A DNA stretch of 64,000 bases, taken from positions 1,860,001 to 1,924,000 of the forward strand of contig CM071589.1 of the NCBI GenBank assembly GCA_036429605.1, given 5' to 3'. Made by a program: the position numbers and the translations under genes. Position 1 is the first letter of the stretch. The number at the start of each line of letters is the position of its first letter. The stretch is from Cladobotryum mycophilum. Taxonomy: Eukaryota > Ascomycota > Sordariomycetes > Hypocreales > Hypocreaceae. Of this stretch, positions 1 through 11,426 are shown in pieces. A model generated the notes under the pieces. The model was not told the origin of the DNA and ran no database searches. It saw only the letters and a program-made list of their open reading frames with translations.

Positions 1-437
1 GAGAGGGACCGTAAATTGACAACTTTCTCCCGTGTTGCAGGACGGACATTGTAACTTGGATTGATCATCGCATTTGACGCATGCCGGGACTCGGGGTACT
101 AGTTTTAACACTGACAATACGAATAAGTAGCCGAGTTAGAACAGGGTTTAGGAAGGCTGGAGAGGACGGCGACGACGACCTACTTTCATGCAACTCTGTC
201 ATGTCCCTCGCCACGAGGTACGGGGTGCGCTTCATTTTGAAATACCGAGATGGTAGTCGAAGTGATATGGACTGTGAGATTCTACCCGGGACTCTAGATG
301 GTTCCGATGATGGAATTGTCGGCGATGGAGGGCAACGAGGCTGTCAATGGATGGGGTCGATATGGAAGCGGCTGGGTAGCAAGGAGTTCTGCCGCCCTTG
401 TCTGGCGAATATTCTGCGTCTTTTCGGCTAATAATGC

Positions 438-479
<42 letters not shown>

Positions 480-1889
480 CGCTTTGCGGTGATACCTGTA
501 GCGAACAGGATGAGTCGATGGTGGGAAGGGGTTATCGTCGTCGTAATGTGGATGATGATGCGAGACAGAACGAACAAAAGAAAGGAGTGGGAACTGAGTC
601 TAGCTCGAGCTGGAAAAGAAAAAGGTTGTATCCAAAATATAAACAGTAAAAAAAAAAGATAAAATAACGAGAGTGAAGATAAAAATTGTTAGATTTTTTT
701 AGGGAGTTTGTTATTGTTTTTTTTTTAAATCATCGAAAAGAATTTCATCATCGGCCTCTGGCGATAAATCAAACGAATGGAAGTGATGACTGGTCGCAGA
801 TGCGCAGATTTCGGCGGTGCCTGTTGGGGAAGAGGGTTGAACAGAGAGAAGCACGAAGCCAACTGGTGGTGGTGGTGGAGGTTTGAGCGAAAACAAAGAG
901 CAGGACCCATCCATCCAAGGGAAGGATGGATGCGGGCGGAGCTGACGCTGCATTCGTCAACCTGCAAAGAAGGGCAGAATGGCGACGGAGCCAGGGGTAT
1001 GAAGCAAGCGCTATCCCTTCTCTGGGGCTAGCTCAGGTAATTTATCAGAGGCACACAGTGCGCATCTCTAAACCCCAGCCACCCCTCGTTTGGGGCGTTG
1101 GCAGGGGTCCAGACACTGATTCTGAGCGCTTGAATGGTTTAACAATGGCGCTTTCAATGGGGCTCTGGTTACTTCAGGCGCTTGAAGAGTGTTATCCGGG
1201 CACTTGTCTCACACTGTACTCGTAACGCACAGGGCACAATACTCCACCCACCAGAATCCACATGTTCTTCTGCACCCGTAGATTGTGGCGCTTAAAGTCG
1301 GGTACCATGTGGGTACCTATGAGAGGTCATCATCGCTGGTGATGAGGGAAGAATGAAATATAGATATAAAAATAAAAAAATAAAAATCGAGGGAATAAAA
1401 GGAAATAAGAAAATAAAGAGAGAGAAAGAGAGAAGGCTAAAAATGGTTGAAATCAATTCGTCTATCCATTTCGTAGCGGATGTGGTTCGTCCGCCTGTCT
1501 GTCTTGTTTGTTTGTCTGTCTGGGCTCTCCCTCCTCTCTTAGATCCTTAGTTGGTCCTTTCACTTTACGCGTCAGGGTCGCATTTTAACCTGGAGCTGCC
1601 AAATCCGTATCAACGCAGATTGAATTCACATGCAACGCTTTGATACGCCTGTCAATTAATTGCCTCCAAGCACTCTCTACTCCGTACGAATGAGCGTTTC
1701 AAAAGTCCTCTCTTCTGCAGCCCCTATTTTTGTGCCGCGTCAACCCAATGCTGGATTAGCTAAGGGATGCCCCCTACCTACTATGTATAAGACATTTTTT
1801 TCCTGCTCTTTCATATGTGTTTTCTGTTTTGTTTTGAGCTTTGAAGCTTTTGACATAGTACATCAGGAAGAAAAGAAAGAAGAAAAACC
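1..1889. other. Intergenic / unassigned 5' edge
   Basis: No credible coding region is visible; the open frames are short, start-poor and share nothing with known families. It holds a (TAG)14 microsatellite at 438-479, a short GGT run near 867-880, an A/G-rich tract at about 1350-1440, and an ACTCCGTA motif at 1679-1686. It may contain the end of a transcript that starts outside the window, but nothing shows this. Confidence 0.5.
438..479. repeat. (TAG)14 trinucleotide microsatellite
   Basis: Fourteen perfect head-to-tail TAG units lie in non-coding DNA. The array is the longest perfect simple repeat noticed in the window and should be length-polymorphic between strains. Confidence 0.95.
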
Positions 1890-2507
1890 ATGACAAACAT
1901 GACCGACATCACTACCCGTACAACCGTAATTGTACTAAAGTCTGCTGCAGGCAAGACTTCTCGCGAGGTCTCTGAGATAACAGGACTTTCTATACGTACA
2001 ATTGATCGAATCTATGCCCGGGCCGTTGACCGCGGCTTTGATCCGGACATCAGGCCCTTGAAAATTAGCCTTGAATTTATACAGGATGCCCCCAGGTCTG
2101 GAAGACCGTCAAAACAAACCGAACAAGTCAAGAATTCCATCTCTGCCAAAGTGCGCGGCGACCAGTGTGGAGGAGAAAAGAGTTGTGCTGATCTTGCCGA
2201 GGAGCTTGGTCAAGAAGGCCATTCGGTCTCAGCAACAACAGTCTGGCGAGTCCTGAAGAATGCCGAGCCCAAGAAGACGACGAAGCCGTTGAGGAAGCCT
2301 GATTTGATGTAACGGATGAAGGCGGAATCCCTTGGTTGGTGTAGGAACCACCATGACTGGAAGAGCGTCATTTCCATACTCCATTGTTTCATCCGCAATA
2401 TCGCAAGCAACTATAGCTGCAGACTTATACATGGTACAGGGAAAATCCACACAGTTGAAACCCACCACTCCCTTGGCTTACGACGCGAAATCAGCGTGTG
2501 CCAATAG
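1890..2507 (+). pseudogene. Tc1/mariner-type transposase N-terminal remnant
   Basis: The first 140 codons encode a helix-turn-helix protein that looks like the N-terminal DNA-binding part of fungal Tc1/mariner transposases. There is a 'GKTSREVSEITGLSIRTIDR' style HTH at about residues 22-41, a linker with 'PRSGRPSK', and a second winged-helix-like segment ending 'TTVWRVLKNA'. A TAA at 2310-2312 stops the frame. The same frame reopens immediately with 'MKAESLGWCRNHHDWKS', which fits the family segment just before the catalytic domain. The DDE/D catalytic domain itself is absent: the frame runs into unrelated sequence and stops at 2507. No terminal inverted repeats were recognised. The intact first ORF could in principle be a retained HTH protein, but a dead element is the simpler reading. 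Confidence 0.7.
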
Positions 2508-3421
2508 TTGAGCCGGTGTTACAACGCATCTTGCTATCAGATCCCTTCCATTGATCGAGGCCAGCCAGCCCTCTCTCTCTCTCTTTCTTTCTTCTTTCTT
2601 TCTTTCTTTTTTTGTTTTTGTTTGTTTTTTCTCTCTCTCTCTCCTCTCCATTCTCAACTGATATTTTTTGCTTATTGGCGGTGCCTCGTTAAAGCCCAAT
2701 TTACCGACTCGGCTTTTCTATTTTGTGTGTACGGTCCTCCCAACGCCTCGTGTCAACGGGGTTTGCTTGGTTGTGGAGCCCTGACGAGGTCCTGCAACGG
2801 TCGGATCCCTGTAAATTATTAATTTGTCCATCAACAAATCAGGACCCTTGAGCGATATGGAGCGAAAGGGGCCAGGGGGATAAATACGAGCATAATAATT
2901 GCACCTCTCTTTGTATTGGACACGTGGGGCCTATACAGCATGATAACTGAGATTTCACTCTGAGACGACAACTCCTGCATACAGTATTCACAGTTCCCTT
3001 ATCATTTTCGCATACAAGTGATCCGGACCTTGGGTGGTTTCGAATAGAGACCCAACACTCATAATGATTGATTGTTACATGTTTGCTTCCAAGACGACTC
3101 CGAAACCAGAACATCAAGTCCTAGAATGGTACTGAGCTCTGGTACTGAGTTCTTCTCAATTCCAGTTTAGTGCATGCGTGTTGGCGGAATCATTAGTGCC
3201 AGAGTGATCGAATGTACGGAGCATCTTTCTAATAATTCATACCTCATTATCTGTATTAAGTTGCATTTGATCAAGAAGTTAGCGTCTGGCGCTCCCAGCT
3301 GAGCTCGCAGCCTGACGTCTAAAGTACACTTCTATAAAAGTCTATCCAAGCAAGAAGAAATCCCCCACCGTCCCCGCCCAGCCAAACCCCCCAAATCATC
3401 ACCCGTTTACCATTTGAATCA
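2508..3421. other. Intergenic spacer
   Basis: No gene is visible. A long C/T-rich tract at about 2571-2645 mixes CT, CTTT and T-rich runs. The segment at 3340-3420 just below the GDP-mannose transporter stop is probably its 3' UTR. Confidence 0.5.
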
Positions 3422-4778
3422 TTAAGCATTGGCATCGTTGTTGCTCTTGGAGCTAGCGCTCAGGACGGACTTGTTTGTCGTGGGCAGAGACATCTTGGTC
3501 TGCTCAGTCTGGCGGACCTTGCCCCAGGCATAGACAAGGCCACTGACAAAGCCGATAAAAATAGCCGAGACACTGCCAAATGTGATGGGAGCGTCGAAGA
3601 AGATGAGGCCGCTGACAGCAATAGGAAGCTTGTTCAGAGCTCCAACCATGGAGTAAGTCGTGGAAGAAGTAACACGGATGCACCAAGCAGAGGAGTAGGA
3701 GATGAAGATGGCACCGAGACCAGAGTAGATCATGCCGATGAAGATGCTGTTACGAGTCTCGGCGGGGAAGTTGCGTTCCAGGTTATCAACAGACCAGTCC
3801 TCCAGGAGAAATGTGCCGACAAGGAGAACAGGAATAGTCAAAAAGTTGTTGTAAAACATGGCTAGGGTAAGCGTTAGCATAATGCCTCCAAATGAGGTAT
3901 CTGGAGGGGAAACATACTGTCCCAGTCCTTGAAGTTCATCTTCTTGATAACCTTGCGCATGCTAAGCACAAAGGCCGCCTGGCAGAAGACGTTCAAGCCC
4001 ATCCAGGTGTAGCCCAGGTGCAGAGTAGAAAGGGCGGTAGATGCCTTGGCAGAATGACCAGCAGCGTCAGTGTCGGCCCAAGCAGCAATGATGGAGCTGA
4101 AGACCATCAAGCCGAAAGACAGAAGAATCAATGAGGTGACTCGGCCGCCGAACCACAGAACTTCACCATAGGCGATAACAATAATGGTCAAATTCTTGAA
4201 GATTGTATACACAGGCACGGAGAGATACTGCAGGGCCTTGGTTCCAGTGTAAATCATACCAACAAGAAGGACAGAAATAGGGAACCCTAGCTTCAGTTAG
4301 CGAATAGGCTATTCCGACGTATGAGCTGAGAAGACGCACATTTTTTCCCTTTTCGGGGTCAAAGGGCGCCAGGTTTGTGATCAAACCGGCTTGCTTGGCG
4401 ATCATGATCGCTACTACACATACGATGGACTATCGACAGTTAGAACTGGTGCTGCCAAGAAGAAAAAGGGCGCCGGAAAAAAATTACTTGAATGGCGAGG
4501 TAGAGAAAGTTGAGATTCCATGAGCTGCCAGAGACAACATATTTGTTGACGACAGTCATGCTAATAGACGACAAGCAGTAACCCAAGATGGACGCTCCTG
4601 GGCTGTTGTCAATCGTCGACAGATTGAAGCCGAATATGGTGTTCGGCGGGCCAGGACGGGGAGAAGGCGAGCGAGGCGAATAGGGTGCAGGCTTGAACGG
4701 ATCATCCTCGACCTTGAGGCCATCACCGCCGCTGCCTGGCATGCGGACAACGTAGTCGTCGTTCTTCTTGTCGGCCAT
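3422..4778 (-). CDS. VRG4: GDP-mannose transporter
   Basis: Golgi nucleotide-sugar antiporter that brings GDP-mannose into the lumen for mannosylation of glycoproteins and lipids. The model is complement(3422..3861, 3918..4290, 4340..4429, 4488..4778), 397 aa, the usual family length. The start follows the alignment: a hydrophilic, proline-rich cytosolic N-terminus of about 70 residues, then about ten hydrophobic segments. The GDP-mannose recognition motif GALNK is at residues 325-329, followed by '[11 protein letters not shown]'. Introns 1 and 2 join at phase 0 and intron 3 at phase 1, all GT-AG. For intron 2 the in-frame acceptor is GAAG, four bases upstream of a more obvious CTAG. The C-terminus is short and polar. 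The family is usually essential in fungi and absent from animals. Confidence 0.95.
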
Positions 4779-7190
4779 TTTTGAGGCACTGAACGAACTG
4801 CCGGTGAGAAAAAGAAAAGGGTGCGGGTAGGCTTTCACGTGCGTGGCCGAGAGCTCTCGTCAAAGCAGCGATGAATATCTTTTGAGAATAGGGATGATAC
4901 AATCAAAGGAGAGGCTTCTCGAGATTGATGGCGGCCCTTGCTCAATGAACGCAGAAAAGTGAATGTTCGTCGCGAAGACGGCTTGTCAACCTGACACGTT
5001 CTCCTTACTCCCTATAATCAGGAGAAACAAAACTTTCCGAAGTGTTGGCAAATTTGATCTCGATTTACATGTGGGCCTTTACCGTATATAGTTTAGCGGT
5101 ATTTTACGGGGTACCAAGGTACAAAGTCAAAAGGCAAAGGCAAAATGCAGAGGCAAAAGTTTACCAAGGTAGAGTGTCTGTCAATCAAGATGGGCGTAAG
5201 GGCGTTTCAATCATTGACTCAGGCGCGGTCCTTTCGAGAAGGATATGGAGCCAGAAACACATCGGTAATCTCGAAATGGGTTGGTATTGTAACCATTTGA
5301 CGCGGCAATCTGTTTTTGCCAAGGACAGGGTGATGGGTACTGGTTTCGAAGGCGACTTAACGACAGTGTTAACATGTGGCGTGGACTGTGTGGGAGCACT
5401 GTCATCCTGGAATACCTTAATCGGAGACTGACTGCCTTGACTGAACAAGACAAGGCTACGTTGCTACAGCATCGCATCGAATCTATCTTCGATAATCGAA
5501 TTTTCGATAGCACATGCCAGTCAACATCTTTTTCCCTAATCCACTGTAGCGTGTATGCATCGCGAATAGTTCCAAGAAGGAGGAGAGAGAGGTGAGTAAG
5601 AGTAAGAAAGGCTACATTGCACCGCCTCCACAGTGCGTTTGAGCTATGGGCGCAAGGCTTCTCCTGTTGCTATTTTTGGTGGCTAAACTATTGAGAGCCC
5701 TGAAAGGCAGTGAGAAGTGTGAGTGTGATTGCAAGTGCGCACGACGACGACGTTGCATTTCATGCTGCAGCAAACTGCTCGTATTGTTGCCCGCGTGCTG
5801 TCTGAGAAGACTCAAGCAAGCCAAAGGGAGCAGAATGCATCCCTCCATTATTTGCGGCGACCAGCCACAGCAACCCCCATTCCAGGAGAAGACTGTCTGT
5901 TTGCTATTGATGGCAAAAACGTGGGCTCCCTTTTTAAGGAGTACCTTGCACTGTAAGAAAGCACTGTACTTTTGGGGGGAGACTTGTTGTTTACATTTAC
6001 AGTGGGACGTAGTCAGCCGCTGACCAAGGATTGGCCGTCAGCAAGCTACTAGGTACCTATTATTGCAGGGCTGGATGGGGCTACGGGGAGCGGGTACCGT
6101 GCTCAGTTTCTGCCTTGGATGGAAGTGTGCCTCCATTTTTGCATCTTCCAACAAGGAACGAATCAAGCATTGAGCTGACTGTTTATGTAGGAATACGGGG
6201 TCCCATCTCCTTTTTTACTGCTATAGACAGGAAATTGTTAGATGCTCAGGCCAAACAGCGGTCGGGACAGTTTACCGAACAGAAGGAGATCCATGGATAC
6301 CAAGAATTTGTCGATGGAGGACGAAAGAGGAGAACAAAGCAACAGGTACTTGTATACTTTTGCGACACGAGGCTTGAAATTTTCATGCACATGATGACGC
6401 CAGGTGCCCTCTTCTCTGCTCATCACTTTCCAGATGGGCGAAGGGCGAGCTACTCGTAGGCTATCAAAAAAAAACAAGCCCAAAGTTGGCAAAGCACGGA
6501 GTACCTCGTAAAAAAAGATTTGAACGATGCCGTAGCACTGATGGTACCACTGCAGATGCTACCATACACTAACACCATCGAGGTACCCAAGGGATTTTTA
6601 ACTGGGTCCAGCTGCCGCACACCTGCTGGAGAATGTTTGGGAATTAAGGTGGCTCAGCCCTCCCTAGCGTGACTTCGATCCCCTATTCTGGGCCACTGCC
6701 AGTGGCTGGAGACGGCCACCATGCTAAGCACTGCACTGTACGTACCTATACGTATGTACTGTCCCGAAACAAGATCCTGGGCTGGGAACAAGCACCGTCG
6801 AGGAATCTCCTGAGTCGTCTGAAAGGACTGCCTTTTTTCCCCTTAATACCTTTTACCTACCCACCACCCATCTTCATTCATCATTTTTTCACCTCTCTCT
6901 TCCCCAAGCATTCACGATTCATCCAGAGGCTGGTGCCTCTCTTTGTCACGTTGTTTGGGACTTTGGTTGTTTTTCTTATCATCAAACTTTGGCAACGAGC
7001 TTCCCCTTGATAGATTTCTAGCCTCTCGTTTTTCCTTAATTTTGCACTATTGCTGCCAACGAATTTAGCTACCTAGACACGAGTAACGATCTGCTGCCCA
7101 ACCTAGACGCAGCCTTCCATTCCCCCATCAACGCCTTACGAATAGCATTTCATCAATCGACGACCTTGAATAAACGAAACAACATTCATC
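4779..7190. other. Intergenic spacer, divergent promoters
   Basis: About 2.4 kb lies between the divergent GDP-mannose transporter and chitin synthase genes, so it holds both promoters. Short frames at 5646-6023 (Cys/Leu-rich) and 6031-6459 have no family resemblance and no splice logic. GGTACC-type motifs recur (about 5110, 6050, 6095, 6583), as does an ACGGAGTAC motif near 6496. The last 350 bases are pyrimidine-rich, as in a fungal core promoter and leader. Confidence 0.5.
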
Positions 7191-10074
7191 ATGGCTTATA
7201 ACGGCCAAGGCCAGGGCCAGGGCCATGAATTTCATGGCGGGGAACACCCTTTACAAGACCTTCCCCCTGGAAGTAGCGTAAGTTTTTGCCCACCTTGACA
7301 TCATTGATTTTTGTTTGGTCATATTTCTTTCTTTCTTCTACTAACACGATTCTCAAGTATCACCTCCCGCCACAAGAGCACGAAGAAGAAGCCGGTCGAT
7401 ATCTCCTCAACGACCCGCGAGCTCACGGTTACGAACACGACCGGCTCGGCGCAGGAACCCCACCTGACCGACCTGTTTCTGCCTACAGTCTGACCGAATC
7501 CTACGCTCCTGGAGCTGCACCCCTTGGTACTCAGCCATTTGGCGAGAATACCTATGGCCAATACGACCAGGGTGCGGGGTTCGGAGGTGGCTTCCCTCGC
7601 CCAGCCTCTACCCTCCAGGATGACGACGAGGATAGCTGGGTCCAGAGACAGCAGCAGCCTGCTGTTGGCAGCGGCGGGTTGAGGCGATTCAACACCAGAA
7701 AAGTCAAGCTTGTCCAGGGTTCCGTTCTGAGTATTGACTACCCCGTGCCCAGTGCTATCAAGAACGCGGTCGAGGCTCGCTACCGTGACGTTGAGGGTGG
7801 CAATGAAGAATTCATGAAGATGCGATACACTGCCGCGACATGTGATCCCAACGACTTCACCCTCAAGAACGGTTACGATTTGCGACCAAGAATGTACAAC
7901 CGTCACACGGAGCTGCTCATTGCCATCACATACTACAACGAAGACAAGGTGTTGCTTTCTCGAACCTTGCACGGTGTGATGCAAAACATCCGCGATATTG
8001 TCAATCTCAAGAAATCCACCTTCTGGAACAAGGGTGGTCCAGCTTGGCAGAAGATTGTAGTCTGCTTGGTTTTCGACGGTATTGAGAAGGCCGACAAAAA
8101 CTCCCTAGACGTGCTCGCTACCGTTGGTATTTTCCAGGATGGTGTCGTCAAGAAGGATGTTGATGGCAAGGAGACTGTGGCACATATTTTCGAGTACACC
8201 AGTCAGCTTTCCGTGACACCCAACCAGCAGCTCATCCGACCTACTGGAGACAGTGCCAACAACTTACCTCCCGTTCAATTCATCTTCTGCTTGAAGCAGA
8301 AGAACAGTAAGAAAATTAATTCTCATCGTTGGCTCTTCAATGCATTTGGCCGCATCTTGAACCCCGAAGTCACCATCCTCATTGACGCCGGTACCAAGCC
8401 TAGCCCACGGTCTCTGTTGGCCCTGTGGGAAGGCTTCTACAACGACAAGGATCTCGGCGGTGCCTGTGGTGAAATCCACGCCATGTTGGGCAAGGGCGGC
8501 AAGAAGCTGATCAACCCTCTGGTCGCTGTCCAGAACTTCGAATACAAGATCTCCAACATTCTTGATAAGCCTCTTGAGAGCTCTTTCGGTTATGTCAGTG
8601 TGTTGCCTGGTGCTTTCTCTGCATACCGATTCAGAGCCATCATGGGACGTCCGTTGGAGCAGTATTTCCATGGTGATCATACACTGTCCAAGATTTTGGG
8701 TAAGAAGGGTATTGATGGAATGAACATTTTCAAGAAGAATATGTTCTTGGCCGAAGATCGTATTCTTTGCTTCGAACTCGTTGCCAAAGCTGGCCAGAAA
8801 TGGCATTTGAGCTACATCAAGGCTGCCAAGGGTGAAACCGATGTTCCCGAAGGTGCTGCTGAATTCATCAGTCAGCGTCGTCGTTGGCTCAACGGTTCCT
8901 TTGCTGCCTCCTTGTACTCGCTGATGCACTTTGGCCGTATCTACAAGAGTGGCCACAACATCATCCGCATGTTCTTCTTCCACATTCAGCTCATCTACAA
9001 CTCCCTGAACTTGATTTTCAGTTGGTTCTCCCTGGCTTCTTACTACCTCACCACTACCGTTATCATGGATCTCGTCGGCACCCCTGTTATTTCTTCGAAT
9101 TCTACCTCTGAGCATCACGGTTGGCCTTTTGGTGACACAGCGACACCAATTATCAACACGCTTCTCAAGTATCTTTACATCGCATTCGTCATTCTGCAGT
9201 TCATTCTTGCTCTGGGTAACAGACCAAAGGGATCCAAGTTCACGTATATCGCCTCGTTCATGGTCTTTGCCTTGATTCAAGGTTACATCCTGGTTCTCTC
9301 TGGTTACTTGGTCGCTCGTGCGTTTGATACCCCCATTCAAGATCAGATTAGTCTCGACTCAGGAGAAGACTTTGTTCGCAGTTTCTTCTCTGGTTCAGGT
9401 GCTGCAGGTGTTATTCTTATCGCCCTCATTACCATCTATGGTCTTTACTTCATCGCATCCTTCCTGTATCTCGACCCCTGGCACATGTTCCACTCCTTCC
9501 CTTACTATTTGCTGCTCATGTCCACCTACATCAACATTCTCATGATCTATGCCTTCAACAACTGGCACGATGTTTCTTGGGGTACCAAGGGGTCTGACAA
9601 AGCCGAGGCTCTTCCTTCTGCCAACGTTGTCAAGGGCGAGAAGAATGAGGTGGTGGTAGAAGAAATCGAAAAGGAGCAAGAGGATATTGACAGTCAGTTC
9701 GAGCAGACTGTGCGACGTGCCCTAGCTCCCTTCAAGGAGCAAGAGGAGATTGAGAAGAAGGACGTGGAGGATTCATACAAGTCTTTCAGAACTGGCCTGG
9801 TTGTTTCTTGGCTGTTCTCCAACATCGTGTTGATCATTGGTGTTACCACTGACAGCTTCGACACTGTCAACATCGGAGTAAGTATTCACTTTTCCCTCGC
9901 TAGGTACCGAATTTATCTGCTAACACATCTATCAAGGGAACCTCTTCCAACCGTACTGCCAACTTCTTCAAGTTCTTGCTGTACGCTACTGCCGTACTTT
10001 CTCTTGTCCGTTTCTTCGGATTCCTCTGGTTTTTGGGCAGGACTGGTGTCATGTGCTGCTTCTCGAGAAGATAA
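7191..10074 (+). CDS. Class III chitin synthase
   Basis: Plasma-membrane processive glycosyltransferase (GT2) that polymerises UDP-GlcNAc into cell-wall chitin. The model is join(7191..7277, 7358..9877, 9937..10074), 914 aa, matching filamentous class III enzymes (ChsB type). Exon 1 gives only 29 residues, a Gly/Gln-rich start. A disordered N-terminal region to about residue 130 is followed by the catalytic core with EDR at 495-497 and QRRRW at 535-539, both needed for activity in the family. After these come about six to seven membrane segments, a charged cytosolic linker (about 775-815), and two last hydrophobic segments ending in a Cys-rich 'GVMCCFSRR' tail. Both introns are phase 0. The intron before the last exon has an open frame, so a model that ignores it would add a false C-terminus. 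Class III is known only in filamentous fungi and matters for hyphal growth. Confidence 0.95.
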
Positions 10075-10641
10075 GTGTGGGTTGTGTAATGATGCAGTAT
10101 TTGGAATACGACGGCTTTATAGGGTATCATGGGGTGGTGTCAAGAGTAGACAAATTGTTTCATTTGCGGATACCTTACCTTGTAACGATTCTGTTCAGGC
10201 ATTAATGTATTGCCATTTTCTTTTACTTTTCGGTTTGGGATGGACATTAGGGACGTGGATAAAAGCTCAGATGTTAGCTACCTTACGGACATTTGTATGT
10301 GTTGATGATCGAGTTTGTATGTATGTATGCTTTTTTTCATATGATATTTTCGCTTAAACCGCGGCAAATTGGGCAGCTCCGTTATCTTATCGCAATTATT
10401 ATGTGACCATGATGCCTCTTGAGTGGCGACCGCATCCCCCGCGATTCACGGAGGCTCCTTTCTTTTGCATATTTCCGGCGCATTCTCTTGTAATCTTGAT
10501 TTCGGCGTGACGACTGGGTTTGGGCGAATCTGGATTCATAGTATAATATTTTACTTCTCTCTTTCTCTTCCCCTTACTTTCATCCATTACTTCACCAATA
10601 GATTCTTGTGGCAGCCCCCGCTGGGCTACACCGTCATCAAG
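10075..10641. other. Intergenic: chitin synthase 3' UTR and UBC12 promoter
   Basis: No coding capacity is seen. T-rich sequence with GTATGTATG repeats near 10317-10330 follows the chitin synthase stop. A pyrimidine-rich stretch at about 10550-10610 precedes UBC12. Confidence 0.5.
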
Positions 10642-11426
10642 ATGTTGAAGATTTGGTCCATGGTACGGGCGCACGTGGTACCAAGAAGATGGGACGAACA
10701 AGCCTAACAGATCTTTAGAAAAAAGAACAAAAACAGGCCGAAAATGCCGAAGGGCAGGCTGCCGGCGGGAAGAAGAAGAAGGTCACGGCGGCGCAGCTGA
10801 GAGTTCAAAAGGGTAATTTCTCGTCTATACCCTCCTCGATCCTAAAATTTGGCGGAGAAGGCTGACAATGATGCTTTGCAATAATACAGATTTGTCAGAA
10901 TTATCGCTTGGCGGGACGATGAAGACCGACTTCCCCGATCCCGATGATATCCTCAACTTCGTTTTGACAATCGAACCAGACGAGGGCATGTACCGGTCCG
11001 GTAAATTCACGTTCGACTTCGCCATCAACCAGAGTTTCCCCCATGAACCCCCGAAAGTAAAGTGCAGGGAGAAGATCTACCACCCAAATATCAATCTGGA
11101 GGGCAACGTGTGTTTGAACATTCTGCGCGAGGACTGGAAGCCAGTATTGAATCTGAATGCTGTCATCGTGGGATTGCAGGTATGGACCCTTTGCACCAAC
11201 TACGATTTTGCTGCACAAGATTTGGGGTCTCTTGGTTTAAATGGGCGAGCAGAGACTAACAGATATTCTGCAGTTTCTTTTCTTAGAACCCAACGCATCG
11301 GATCCTTTGAACAAGGAGGCAGCGGACGACTTGCGAAGCAACAGAGAAGGATTCAAGAGAAACGTACGAACGGCTATGGGCGGGGGTGGGGTTAAGGGAG
11401 TAACCTACGACAGAGTGTTGAAGTAG
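10642..11426 (+). CDS. UBC12: NEDD8-conjugating enzyme E2 (UBC12)
   Basis: E2 that accepts NEDD8/Rub1 from the E1 (Ula1-Uba3) and passes it to cullins, activating SCF-type ubiquitin ligases. The model is join(10642..10662, 10719..10812, 10890..11179, 11274..11426), 185 aa. Exon 1 has only seven codons ('MLKIWSM'), the counterpart of the N-terminal docking peptide of human UBC12 that binds the NEDD8 E1 and Dcn1. A Lys-rich linker (residues 23-28) leads into the UBC fold with HPN at 103-105 and the catalytic cysteine at about 113 in '[15 protein letters not shown]'. The C-terminal helices contain 'EPNASDPLN', typical of UBC12. The tiny first exon would easily be missed by automated prediction, but the N-terminal match makes the start convincing. 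Confidence 0.95.

Noticed and set aside
5646..6459. Two plus-strand frames (125 and 142 codons) in the spacer before chitin synthase
   Set aside because: Odd Cys/Leu-rich or mixed composition, no splice logic, no recognised family; I left the region as spacer.
8264..9340. Long open frame on the minus strand (358 codons) opposite the chitin synthase gene
   Set aside because: It mirrors the codon bias of the chitin synthase on the other strand and has no family resemblance.
9878..10357. C-terminal extension of chitin synthase by reading through its last intron
   Set aside because: Splicing GGA|GTAAGT to AAG|GGAACC restores the family C-terminus ending in 'CCFSRR'.
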